A DNA stretch of 64,000 bases, taken from positions 321,430-385,429 of the forward strand of contig NW_004190420.2 of the NCBI RefSeq assembly GCF_000224145.3, in the 5' to 3' direction. Of this stretch, positions 35,110-46,067 are shown one piece after another. The DNA is from Ciona intestinalis. Taxonomy: Eukaryota > Chordata > Ascidiacea > Phlebobranchia > Cionidae. A program made the translations under genes and the position numbers. Each line of letters starts with the position of its first letter. The stretch's first letter is position 1. The notes below the pieces were generated by a model. It saw only the letters and a program-made list of their open reading frames with translations. It made no database searches and was not told the DNA's origin.

Positions 35110-38100
35110 ATCTGCCACAAACACCACAAACCACAGAGTTATTAGCATTGTGGCTTTTCTGGTGGCTGAGTAAAGTACTTTTATCTTTAAATTGCTTTCC
35201 ACACACCTCACAGAAGTAAGGTCTCTCCTCAGTATGCGTTAAATTGTGCCTCTGTGCCAAAAATGGTTTATAATTCATACTTTTTTAACGAATGTTCAAC
35301 TTGTATCGGATTATTATTGAAATAATATTTAGTTATCAGACTTTTTGCATTATATATTTGTTTAATAATACAGCAAGCATATAACTTAAAAGTTTTATTA
35401 TATTTGTTTAGAATTATAGAAAGCTGACATGCTCCATACATGTCTTGGTCAGTTAAACTTACTTTTAAATGATCTTTATCTCTAAATTGTTTTCCACACT
35501 GCTCACAAGTGAATGGTCGTTCACTGGTATGCGTACGTTCGTGCCGCTTCAAGTGATCAGACTTCAAAAATAGTTTTCCACACGTTGTACAGCAATGTTT
35601 TCGGATACCTTCATATGCAATATTTATTTATTTTTAGTTCAGTTTCTGTTACAGCTTGTTTTACATGCTATATTTTATACATACAATAGGAGGGGTTATT
35701 GTACCTTGTCTTTATAATTTTCTGTATAATATTTATATACAAAGGTGAAGTGATTTATGTTTACCTGTGTGTGATATCATATGTCTCTTTAGGTGACTTG
35801 CACTTCGAAAAGCTTTCATACAAAGATGGCATCCAAATCTATTCGGTTGATTCTGCACGAAGTGTTTCTTCATGTGGGCTTTCCTCTGTTTTTGATCTTC
35901 CAACTCAACATGGCAGATCTCACATTTCAGAACTAAAGGTGACAAATTAATTATTTTTCGGAACAAAACATGATTTTTAGATACTGATGGAAAAATCCAC
36001 TGTCATAAGTATTTAACCGGCATTTGTGCTTAAAATATCACTGAATACAAACACTAAACACTTACCAAAAGGAACACTTGCTGCTTGTAATTCCAGCATG
36101 GAAACATTGTCCTGAAAAAAATGAATTAAACTTGCATTTTAAACAAGAATTATAAATTAACTCACAATTTGTTCAACTTGCGACTTTGTCACTTCTACAC
36201 TGTGTGTCCTGTTATGATTTTCAATGTTTTCTTTTTGTGGTAAAACATGATTTTCTTCTGTCACTGTAACAAATGGACAAAAGCAAAGAACAAGTTAAAA
36301 ATAGTGGCTGTTTAATAAACTTAAATATTTGTCAAATGTACACAAATGTAAAGGTGTTTAGTATTTCACACAATGTATTGAAAAAATGTACCTGGTAAAA
36401 ATCTGTCATCTGTACTGATGTCATCGGGCTCTTCCACCAGGTTTATTGTTTTGCTTATAGTGTTATATGCTTCTCGTTTAGCTTGCCTAAAACATATCAC
36501 AACAAACACAAGTATTTTTTAATTAAGTTGTGTCATACAGTGTATCAAGTAAATGTTATATTTTTAAAATAAAAGTCAAGGAACTTACAATAGTAAAAAC
36601 TACATTTACTCAGTTCACATGGAAATATAGCAACTCACATAGGTGACCAAACTTGCAAAATATTTATATGAAATTGACACCCACACCATACACTCCTACC
36701 TCTCACTTTTCCTCACATGGACCATAGATTCTGTTTCTCCAGGTTTCTTATTTCCAATGGCTGATTTTGCTTCTGGAAGAGAGTCCAATTTGATCTCTGG
36801 AATTTTTGTCACTGCTCCTACGAAATCTTGAAACAACTGAAAAAAGAAAAAAAATCTCACTAAAAGTTTTTCATAATAAAGTTCTAATAAAAATCTTACC
36901 ATGCACATATCCACCAATCCCTGCAGTTCATAAAGGCTTGCATTTTCTTTAAGCTCGAAGATATTTGATTCATTAACAGCCACATCTTCAGCATAAATGT
37001 AACACAACATTGTTTCAAATATTTCTGCCTTTATTCCACCAATCTGTAGAAAACACAATTCGTGTTTTAGAACCTTTTTTCTGCGTAGTTTTTGTCACTT
37101 ACATCTACTGAGGTCTGGTTGTCTTTTATGATTTCACAGAAATAGTTTGAAGAAGCAACCAACAGCAGTTTATGGACAGCAAAACTTTTACCATCTGAAA
37201 AAATAAAATTAGCAATGAGACGTGGTACAATAAATTGGAATATAAACATATGTTTTGTGTTACATGATGAATGATGAAGTAACTTACGTTATCCTCATAT
37301 GACCGGAAAACGACAGTCGTTATCACACGGGTTTAACACCTTGTGCCAGCTTCTGGGTTACCATGTATGTTAGTTTGTGGGTGATTATTTTTTGGGGATT
37401 TTTTATGTATGGCTGATAATTTAGACAACCCATTATTGACCACTGGGTTGGAGCAATTGCCGTTAAGTGTCTCGACCAAGGACACATGCCCACAATAGTA
37501 GCAGCGTCGAGCCTTGAACCCATTACCTCTAGGTCACAGGCAGACGCGTTAACCACTATGCCACACGGCGCCGAACATAATTTGAAAATAACTAGATCAT
37601 TACAACATCTTAGTTTATCTAGTAAACAATAATAGACACTAACAAAAGGTTGACAACAATTCACGAACCTAAATTAATAGTAAAGTCACAAAATCTTTTT
37701 TCTTTTCGAAATTTCCTTAGTTGTGTGAGAATTGGTGATGAAGAAGTTGATGTGAAAACCATGTTGTTGTCACTGAAGTGAATATCTGCAAAAATGACTC
37801 ATGAGACTTCACATTTCCATCAGTGTGCGTGTATTTAGGTAATATAGGAATTGACAATTTCTCCTAATTTGTCTCAACACTTAAGCGGGCAAGAGGTGAT
37901 GAAACAGAACAACCGTATTATAACGAATGGCATTGCACTGCCATGCGATTTTAAATAGGTTATATTGATTGAAAATCTACTAGCTTTGATTGTTAGTCAA
38001 CACACAAAAAGACAGAATATGAAAGATGCATTAAATATATTAAAAGAATGAGTGTAACTAATTTTAGTTACCTGATTCTAACAACAGCAATTCTAAGGCA

Positions 38101-38572
38101 GCTGCCCGACTAACCAATCTTCGCTCTTCTTTAAAATCATCCAATTCCCTTATTGTGGTTTTGATATCTGAGTTGTCATTCAATGTTAACGACCAAACCA
38201 CTTTCTGGTTGTTTGCATCTGGCCAGCTATGGTAGGAGGCCTTTCTTATATTTTTCCTGAAGCAAGTTACAAGACATAGTATTACACGGGTTTACAGCAA
38301 AGGTTAACAGTCAATATCACTTTGCCGGTACATTTTGTTTTATATGCCAAATTAAATTTGCATAGAAAAATAATTACCTTTTTTACCTATTCTGTGCTTA
38401 AATAACAGTTTAGTCAGTAAACATGCTATTTATCTCAGAGCTATGTTACTTACCTTTGCAGAAGTGATGAAATAGCTGCAATATCATGCTCAAATACAGA
38501 TGCATAGCATTTGAAATATTGAACAACAGCCTGATGTGACTTTCCAAGTGACACGATACTTTTCTTTACCAT
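35110..38572 (-). CDS. BTB/POZ C2H2 zinc-finger protein, 3' end missing in a gap
   Basis: Twelve exons in phase: 38454-38572, 38072-38256, 37669-37785, 37103-37194, 36900-37043, 36700-36836, 36392-36486, 36166-36263, 36066-36111, 35765-35932, 35463-35608, 35110-35251, giving 496 codons so far. The last ends on a donor and the remainder should lie at or beyond the gap. The BTB domain is clear: RFCDFTINL, DGKSFAVHKLLLVASSNYF and FETMLCYIYAEDV. Five full C2H2 fingers follow, starting CEICHVELEDQ, HLCMKAFRSASHLKRHMISH, TTCGKLF, CEQCGKQF and CEVCGKQF, with HTSERPF and HTEERPY linkers; a sixth begins (CGVCGRC). Such proteins bind DNA and recruit co-repressors. About 100 residues before the BTB domain are unusual. 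The start at 38572 is uncertain because the frame stays open to the exon's acceptor. Confidence 0.85.
37278..37574 (-). mobile_element. tRNA-derived SINE, full length, minus orientation
   Basis: The best preserved copy. On the minus strand it begins GGCGCCGTGTGGCATAGTGG (A box TGGCATAGTGG), then GGGTTCAAGGCTCGACG (B box GGTTCAAGGCT). The body follows: ATTGTGGGCATGTGTCCTTG, GACACTTAACGGCAATTGC, CCAACCCAGTGGTCAATAATG, AATTATCAGCCATACATAAA, CACCCACAAACTAACAT, AGAAGCTGGCACAAGG and ACTGTCGTTTTCCGG. It ends near GAGGATAACGTAAGTTAC. It lies in an intron of the BTB gene. Confidence 0.85.
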
Positions 38573-39275
38573 GACTTTACCAAATAATATAAAATAGCCT
38601 TCTGCAAAAGATAAATAAAATGTCAACGGTCTTTAAAATCTATCGCGGTAATTTTTGCCACCAGTGATGAATGTCCCAAACGGGTATCTATCTGCTGTTT
38701 AATTATTGGTAGTTTCGACAATTTTACAAAAAAATATTTTGGTTCGTTACGTCATTTTATGTTTCCTCCGAGGGGAATCCCTTATAATTTATAAACTTGC
38801 AATAAAATAAGTTTTTGATTAAACTCTTACATAATTGAATTATTAAGCCATGGTTTTCTGTCCACTAAACTGGCGATCAATAAGTGTTTTTAATAATGTT
38901 GACCCCCAACATTATAAACTCGACCGCGTTAACAAACTTTTTGAAGTGTTTATATACAAAGTATCCGAAAACGTAAACAGAAATGTTACCAACTTATAAT
39001 CTATCGGTGTTAATTTATCAAACGTAGCTTCTAAACTAACGATCAAAGACATGTTTAAGGATTTAGAAGCAAAATTTTAACACTGACTGATATTTTCTAA
39101 AGCTGTATAAGACGAACGCACGCGTTTGACACGAGCTTCATATTCCAAAAGCAACTTCTGTATACGTGCTATTCTGGTGCGATTACTGAGAGTGTATAAG
39201 CCGATACCTAAACTTAGGTTGCGACTCACTAGTCTACTTAACAGTTAATATAACCCTGTAATCGGAAAGTTGCTT
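38573..39275. other. Shared upstream region of two divergent genes
   Basis: Lies between the BTB gene (minus) and the kringle gene (plus). A minus-strand acceptor (TTTTGCAG at about 38602) just upstream of the chosen BTB-gene start indicates a further 5' exon of that gene in this stretch, which I could not place. No other feature is seen. Confidence 0.45.
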
Positions 39276-42200
39276 ATGGCTTATTTAAGAATCCTGGGCA
39301 TCTGTGTGTTTGTCATCATAGGAACTGCAGGTAATCTTTAATAACATCTAGTTTATAAAAAGTATGTAAAGTAACCGGATTAATTTTATATTTTCCAGCT
39401 GAACTTCAAAGGGTTGGCAAGGCAGTAAAAGAAAGAGATTTAATTGATACGAGTACGAAAGAACCAGTAATCCTCCACCAATATAAAGCAAAATGTAACG
39501 GTGAAATAACTTCACTCAATTTTCATGCCGCGTCTGAAAGTAATTTTGTATTCCAGGTACAGATTCAGCAATTTAACTCGTAATACAGTAAAAACACGTT
39601 ATCAGTTTAAATTATTTTGTTACCTGAATTCATTTTACTTTAACTGACCGTTCATGTTACTCGACACGCCTATATGTATTGTTTTATCGGCAGGTTTGGA
39701 GACCCTGGGGTTACGAGTACAAGCTTTTGCACTCTTTGGATGTTTTAACTAAACCTGGAATCAACAAGGTAGGAATGCATCTTTATCAAAACCCGTATAC
39801 ACCGATTTGTACACGCCCATACATTTTATAATACAGGCACATATGGACAGTATGTTAATATATAGTGGGGTGGGGAAAATGGGACTTCTTTAGGGCATAA
39901 TATCCCAATATCCTGATCACATTTTAAACAGTTAACAGCGGTACATGGAAGTCGTAAGGGTGCGGTTTTATAAATCCTTGTAGTTTTTTGTTTACTACTA
40001 AAATGTACGAGAAAATATAATCAAAAGGTGTCCCATCTTTCCCCACCCTACAATATATATATTGTATATAGGTCGACCTGCTCCGACCGATACCTGTAGT
40101 AGAAGGTGATACAATAGGTTTATGCCCAATGTCCCAACCTTCAATCAATATCTTCACTCTTCAAAGAGCCTCTCATCCTATTCCAGTTACTTTTTATGAA
40201 GGCGGCGGCTTCTTTTTAAATGGTTTGTTTTATTTTTTGTTATAATAGCAATATTACCTGTCGTAAAGACTGGCTTTGAATTAATCCTTTCAAACCGCGT
40301 AAACGGTCATAACAACCAGCATAAAACCAATAATAGGAATAATGCTTATCTCTACTTCAGGGGCAAGTTGCGAAGAGGTTCAAGCCGGTGAAGTCTGCGC
40401 ACAACTACGTCATTCGTCAGGCTCTAACCTACAACGAAGAGTTTACTCGATCAATGCAATGATCGAATGCTACCCAAGTAAGTACAAATAATAAATCCAA
40501 AACTCGTTATATTCCGCAGCAATTCACCTATCGCATATTTAGACGAACCTGAAGTTGCTGCCACACCTTCGACTGTTGGAACAGCCCAAACTGATACAGA
40601 TTGTGTCGATGGTAATGGAGTTAATTATAGAGGGAAAGTGAGCATAACAAGAGGAGGAATCCCTTGTCAGGTAAGCTATATATGCTGTGTGTTACATATA
40701 AAAATACACGAAGCCTTAATCTACAGTTACACTGAACAATACAAGTAGCCTGTTATGTTAGCAATATACATATAGTAGGGTGGGGAAGATGGGACACGTT
40801 TGGCCCATTATATACAAATATCCTGATCGTGTTTTAAACAATTAACAATGGGCTATTGGAGTCGAGAGAATACGGTTTTATGATTGTTTGAATTTTCTTT
40901 GTTTACTACCAAATGTGACAAGAAAATCGAATGAAAATATGTCCCATCTTCCCCCGTCCTATACGTCTCTGCAGCTGTTAAACGGACTCGACTTTAATGT
41001 GCGTCCTGCACTCTACAGCAGGCCATTTTTGAGCCAGTGTTGGGCCTGATCCACAATATGGTCAACTTGATGTGTATTTAAAATGTTCATGTTTTAAGAA
41101 ATGGAGCAGCGGACTTCCGCATGTAACAAATTATTCACCAACTTCTCACCCTGGGCAATCTCTGGAAGAAAATTTCTGTCGCAATCCAGATGGTGACGCG
41201 AATGGTCCTTGGTGTTATACTATGGATCCAGGTCTCAGGTATATATTTATCTTTGTTGCATGGTATACATCTTTTGCAGACATATAGATCACTATGTTGA
41301 ATGGTATATATAGATCCCCAAGTTACTGTTCGTGGACTTTTACCGATAAACCTTGATACGCTTTCGTATTTGTGACAGCTTTTGATGCCTTATACCCCTT
41401 GTTCCCCGAACGTTGTATAGCATATATGCGCATTGCAACATATTAATGTAATAACTACACAGGCATGATTACTGCTCCATACCCGCTTGTGGTGGCATTG
41501 AGGCGCGTTCTTCTGCAGTAGCCACTTTGTTGAACCCATTCCCGTTTTTCGAAACACCAACAACACAGGCCTACAGCATCGGTTATGACGTCAAAGCTCG
41601 TCCTTCGTCCTTTGGATTTCCAACTACCACAATCATTCTAACAAGTTCGTTTAAGCATTGCGGTTGAGGTGCACGCGACGTATGTACGATAAACTGGCGC
41701 CGCGATGCAGTAGTTAGCACGACCTCCTCAACCCAGAGCTTACGAGTTCAACGAGGTGTATGAAACAGAACACCCGTGGTATAACGACTGTCGTTTTTCT
41801 GCCACGTTAGCAAGTTACATTTAATCCAACAGTCTCATATTTCAGACACTGCGTCAAAATGCGATGGAAGGGTGGAAAGTTTCTCCCTCTGGGCAACTGT
41901 AACGGGAGCCATTAAATTGCAAGTGTGGCGCTACAGTGCTATGGTGGGGTTTTCCCTTTGGTGGGAAAGTCAGGTTGACGTCACGGAAGGATACAACAAG
42001 GTAGGCGTTAAGGAATGGTCGTAATTTAGGTAACAGCAGTAGGTATGGGCGTATATGACCCTGCTGGGCACGACACATTCATGTTGCAACCCAGTGGCCG
42101 CTTATGGATTGTACCAATTGTCAGCTGTTCAGAAAAAAGTTACATGGTATTAGTAACTGCGGTGTATGAAAAATTATACGCCCGCGTTAGGTCCTGTTGG

Positions 42201-44119
42201 TTATACCGATCGTCGTTGCCCCACCACCATGCGTATACCGTCATCCGCATCCATTTATTTATCCATTCTCTTGTAGTATTTACTCACAAATTAAAGTAGA
42301 AATAACGTGTTTTTTTTATTTTTAAAGATCAGTTTCCCGATCAGTCTTGTCCGGATAGGCCGTCATGATGTGTTGGGTTTCACTTCATTACTAACTGGTT
42401 CGTCCTTCGTAAGCTACACTGATGGAGCTGGTGATTTCTATTTGTATTCGAACAGTTGTTGGAAAAAATCCAGGGGCCAACAGTGCAAGGGGTACGTCCT
42501 TGTGTGCAATGTTTACCTCTATAGATATATACCCCCTGACACAAACATTGAGTCATATAGTTTGAAAAAGTAAAATGTAAAAATTAAAAAATTACGCACG
42601 GCATTTTTTTTAATTGAAAGCCTTTTAAAATTATTCCTTAGAACATTGTTACTTCTACATGTGTTATATCATATGTCTCTTAGTGTCTATAAACACCTGA
42701 TATGCCGTTAAAAAAAACGTTTTATCGCTGTTGCATGCAAGGTCTATTGGGACCTATAACTTGTTACATGCATTCTACTATTACCTATAAAGACAGTTCA
42801 ATATATGCTACTGTATAGAGACCTAACACTAGTTTCAACAGTTTGATGTTGTCCTCCCCACACGCCTCCATCAACGTTGCTGCATGGGCGAACGACATCA
42901 CTCAAAGCTTCCTTGATTCTACTATTGCAGCAAACTTACAACGAAGTGCAGAACCTCTGGCTACGCATTCACTTATTCGTGAATTTTCAATCAAAGCGGA
43001 AATAACATGCGGTAAGATTGAGATTTCACTAAAAATGGCAAAGCAACAAAGTTTACGTTTTATATAACTTAAATATAGATCAAGAGCCTTCAACTTTTGA
43101 ACGGAGTGCCACTGCTGACCCAAATCCGAGACCAAATGCACCAAAACCCGTCGAACCTCAAATGCTACCTCCCCCAGGCCTGGCTGGCTTTGGTACAGCG
43201 GTGAATCGGAATTTTGTCGACTTGGTCCGCCGAAGTCGAACTATCTTCCTTCCAGGCTCAGCTTTTTCTTGCAATGGAATCCTCAACCAACTGACCGTAT
43301 TTTTATCTCAAGTTCGTCCTACAGTGCAAGTCTTATACGAATTCGTGGTTGTGCAGGTACATGCAAAAGTAATTCATTTTGCCGGGATTATTGGCGCTAA
43401 ATTTGCATGAAGGATATTTTCACCGACGTTAAATATTTGTCATTCAGGTTTGGAGACCCGGTGTTTATACTGATGCGAAATCCGTTGAGAGTTTGCTCTT
43501 CCCGGAGTTCAGAAGAAGCGGTTTCAGATTGATGTGGGAAACTCCTGTGTCCGGTTACTCTACTACTGCTGTCACTGTAATATATATTGCAGTATACATG
43601 CTTTCCGTTGCTTATTTATGTTTCTTTACAGTTAAATCAATTGACGGTTCCGGTACAGAAAGGGGACGTAGTTGGTTTCACCACAAAAAGCATGTTCGGC
43701 CAACAGAGCAGTTCTCTTCCGTTCGATACGTTTGGTGGGCAGTTCTACGCGTCAGATGCTTGTTCAAATGTCGTACCAGAGGTAAAGTCACTTTTTGGTA
43801 TTTCAGATAGTTTTTACTTTGTAGCCAACGAAATAGCTTCATCGACATCGTTCCATCATGCAAGAATAGCGTCAACATCTTAACTTTGCGATTGACCTGC
43901 ATGTCAAATTGCAATTCAAATCTGACCTACAGTCAAAACGCTTGCATTTCAAGTGAGTTTGTTCCATTTCAGATAAATGGCCCAATGGAAATTTTGAGCA
44001 TCATGTCGCAAACCAGGCCTAGTTATGACAACGTTTGCTTTGACTTCGTTTCATCACGTACAACTGGATCTGGACGTAGGACGTATTCCATCAATGCCAA
44101 TGTTGTTTGTCAAGAATAA
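39276..44119 (+). CDS. Secreted protein with a kringle and three copies of an unnamed Cys/Trp module
   Basis: Fifteen exons whose phases close: 39276-39330, 39399-39556, 39694-39768, 40072-40222, 40361-40477, 40543-40670, 41099-41238, 41463-41644, 41846-42000, 42328-42491, 42842-43011, 43079-43356, 43448-43576, 43632-43781, 43973-44119, giving 732 residues. [19 protein letters not shown] is a signal peptide. Module 1 spans about 50-225. The kringle follows: [40 protein letters not shown] and YCSIPACGG, with all the usual cysteines. Modules 2 and 3 fill the rest. Each module runs C-(N/D)-G, then VWR(P), then G-(D/R)-x-(I/V)-(G/L)-(L/F), a cysteine pair, and YSI/FSI-x-A-x-(I/V)-x-C. Kringles bind peptides and lysine in proteases and receptors; no protease domain is present. 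I do not recognise the module. Its function is unknown, with an extracellular or haemolymph role likely. Confidence 0.85.
39861..40052 (+). mobile_element. MITE-1 copy in the kringle gene, 19 bases before an exon
   Basis: Runs from TATAGTGGGGTGGGGAAAAT to AGGTGTCCCATCTTTCCCC. Interior landmarks GGGCATAATATCCCAATATC and TGATCACATTTTAAACAGTT are present. The next exon begins at 40072, so the acceptor AG and its branch region lie in the AT-rich stretch directly after the element. Confidence 0.9.
40771..40963 (+). mobile_element. MITE-1 copy in the kringle gene
   Basis: Runs from TATAGTAGGGTGGGGAAGAT to GTCCCATCTTCCCCCGTCCT. Interior CAAATATCCTGATCGTGTTT and TTTACTACCAAATGTGAC match the other copies. 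It lies in the intron that splits the kringle domain. Confidence 0.9.
41690..41825 (+). mobile_element. Internally deleted SINE copy
   Basis: A head fragment (GGCGCCGCGATGCAGTAG, with AACCCAGAGCTTACGAGTTC) joins directly to CGAGGTGTATGAAACAGAAC and ACTGTCGTTTTTC. The central 100 or so bases of the family are missing. It lies in an intron of the kringle gene. Confidence 0.65.
42028..42265 (+). mobile_element. Diverged SINE copy
   Basis: Recognisable only in blocks: TATGGGCGTATATGACC, GGGCACGACAC, CAACCCAGTGGCCGC, AATTGTCAGCTGT, GCGGTGTATGAAAAATTA and GATCGTCGTTGCC, ending in CATCCATTTATTTATCC. It lies in an intron of the kringle gene. Confidence 0.5.
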
Positions 44120-44362
44120 GGTTTTGTATGGCCAAGATTTGGTTCTTTATTATTGCACATCACAATACCGATTACTGTAATACAATATGTACACAATTTA
44201 CATTTTGATTAGCACAATATACGTTTTACTGTTTGACTGGATTAAGAGTTCGGAACCTCGGAATCGATAATTCACACATATATGTTACAACTTAACAAAC
44301 TTCTGGGAAATAGCGGCAATATTAAAAGTACCAATGAAAACAACGTTAACTGTCTAAGCGTA

Positions 44363-46067
44363 CTAAAACAATATGCTACCGCCCTGAAGTCCAAGCGACG
44401 ACCGCCTGTTTTCGTCGACTGGTGTAGCAGTGTTGGGTAAGGTTATGTTTTCCGCAATGCTTCTTATCGACGTGACAACCGGCGGTCTTTCGGTTACTTG
44501 GTGGTAGGTCATCTGCTTGTAACCAACCAGGTAGCCAAATGCAAGGCCGATGGTGAAGCATAGTAGGGCAATGGCGATGTATCGGAAAACGATGCAGAAG
44601 CATGATGAAGGCCTGTTAGGGTTGTAGTCATTGGTTTTTAAACTGCCACGAAACTCCATTGGAGGCATATCGTAGCTTGTTATGTCGCCATCGTCTTCAT
44701 CTAACACTTGAAACTTCCCGCCTTCGCTCCGAGCAGGTGATCCCAAAGCGGAGAAACTGTTTTTGTTGGAACTGAGGGTTTGGTATAAATTAATTGGAAC
44801 TATTTATGTTGAAGTTGTAAACGTACCTTTTTTGTCTTTTGTCTTTTCCAATGAACGTAGACCACGTGCCTTCTTCTGTTGGGCTTTCAGCAGATGTTTT
44901 CAATTTCGCAGCATTTTCTGCAAGTAGAAAAGTTGTTCCCATTTCAATGCAAAAAAGCTAACGATAAAAATCGCTATTGATGTTTAAGTAACCTACCATT
45001 CATTACTTTCATCTCGGTTAACTTAACCGCCTTTTTCGGTTCTGGTTGTTGAGTATTTTCATCTTCATATTCAAGCGAGCCTTCAGAATGGCCATCACCC
45101 GACCACCTAATGTTTTATACAACGTACATTATTGATCTTGCAAAGTTATGTAACTATTTGGCCGAAATGGTTTAACCGGTTTCTTGAGAAGCTGGCCCAA
45201 TAATGAAAGTAGTAACTGTAACCAGTCTTCGATTCAAAGAATTTGAATGAATGGAACTTTCTTTATCCTCGCGTGGCCGAAACAGGACGGTCGTTATGAC
45301 ACGGGTGTTCTGTTTAATAGACCTCGTGACTGCTTTACAAGTTCCCCTGTAATAGACCTCGTGCCTGCTTACATGTAGCTTATTTGTGGTGATTGTTTTT
45401 CTGTATGGCTGAGAATTTGGTCAAACCAATAGTTACCACTAGGTTGAATCAATGATTAATTGCCTAGCTCTAAGGACACATGTCTCCACATTGGAACAAC
45501 TTTCATCATAATTAGAATCTATTATTACCTTTCTTGGATAGTTTCCGGGTCTTCGTCATCACGTGTTGTCGCCCACCTGTCTTGTTTGTTTCGTTTTCTT
45601 ATCACAGCCCTTTCGTCTTGCTGGTCGTATCGCTAGAATAAACACACATATAGTAGGATGGGGGAAGATGGGACACCTTTTCATTCTATTTTCTCGTCCA
45701 TTTTGGTCGTAAAAAAAGAACATTCAATAAAATTATAAAACCGTGTACTAACGACTCCCATATAGACCGTTGTTAATTGTTTAAAACACGGTCAGGATAT
45801 TTATATATTATGTGCAAAAGGTGTCCTATCTTCCCCCACCCCACTATATGTTTTATACTCACTGACTTTAATAATTAGAAATCAAAGGCGAAGTTTCGAT
45901 TATACAAAAGCGAACACAGCATTGATTAAATATTTTGAATTGTTTAGGTTAACAAAATGGTTGTGTAACATTTAAACTACCTCTCCGTCATCATCAAGAG
46001 CATCTTCAAAATTCTCGTCGATTTCCATATCCCATTCCAACAGCTCATCATCATGTTCAAACTCCAT
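44363..46067 (-). CDS. Small single-pass membrane protein, function unknown
   Basis: Five exons in phase: 45981-46067, 45529-45632, 44997-45106, 44827-44917, 44363-44771, giving 266 residues. The N-terminal 200 residues are highly charged and hydrophilic (MEFEHDDELLEWDMEIDENF at the start, later KKAVKLTEMK and LDEDDGDITSYDM). A single hydrophobic segment follows at about 207-230 (CIVFRYIAIALLCFTIGLAF), then GYLVGYKQ and a short tail with one N-glycosylation site (NIT). There is no N-terminal signal, so it is probably a type II or tail-side single-pass protein. The segment IGLAFGYLVGY with a charged cytosolic tail recalls the transferrin receptor N-terminus, but the large ectodomain is absent. 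I would not name it on that. It faces the kringle gene tail to tail. Confidence 0.75.
45238..45500 (-). mobile_element. SINE copy, minus orientation, in an intron of the membrane-protein gene
   Basis: On the minus strand it has CATGTGTCCTTAGAGC, CAACCTAGTGGTAACTA, CAGCCATACAGAAAAAC, the GCAGGCACGAGG block (duplicated, since TAATAGACCTCGTG occurs twice on the plus strand) and GGCCACGCGAGGATAAAG. Confidence 0.75.
45649..45848 (-). mobile_element. MITE-1 copy, minus orientation
   Basis: Both terminal repeats are well kept: ATAGTAGGATGGGGGAAGAT on the left and GTGTCCTATCTTCCCCCACC on the right. The interior TTGTTAATTGTTTAAAACAC and GTCAGGATAT are the complement of the plus-copy landmarks. Confidence 0.9.

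Noticed and set aside
37323-37664. 113-codon minus-strand frame
   Set aside because: Mostly the full-length SINE; the flanking BTB exons splice across it in phase.
43782-43883. Read-through extension of the kringle-gene exon after VPE
   Set aside because: The frame stays open but carries a GTAAAG donor at its start, and skipping to 43973 joins in phase to the expected YSINANVVC ending.
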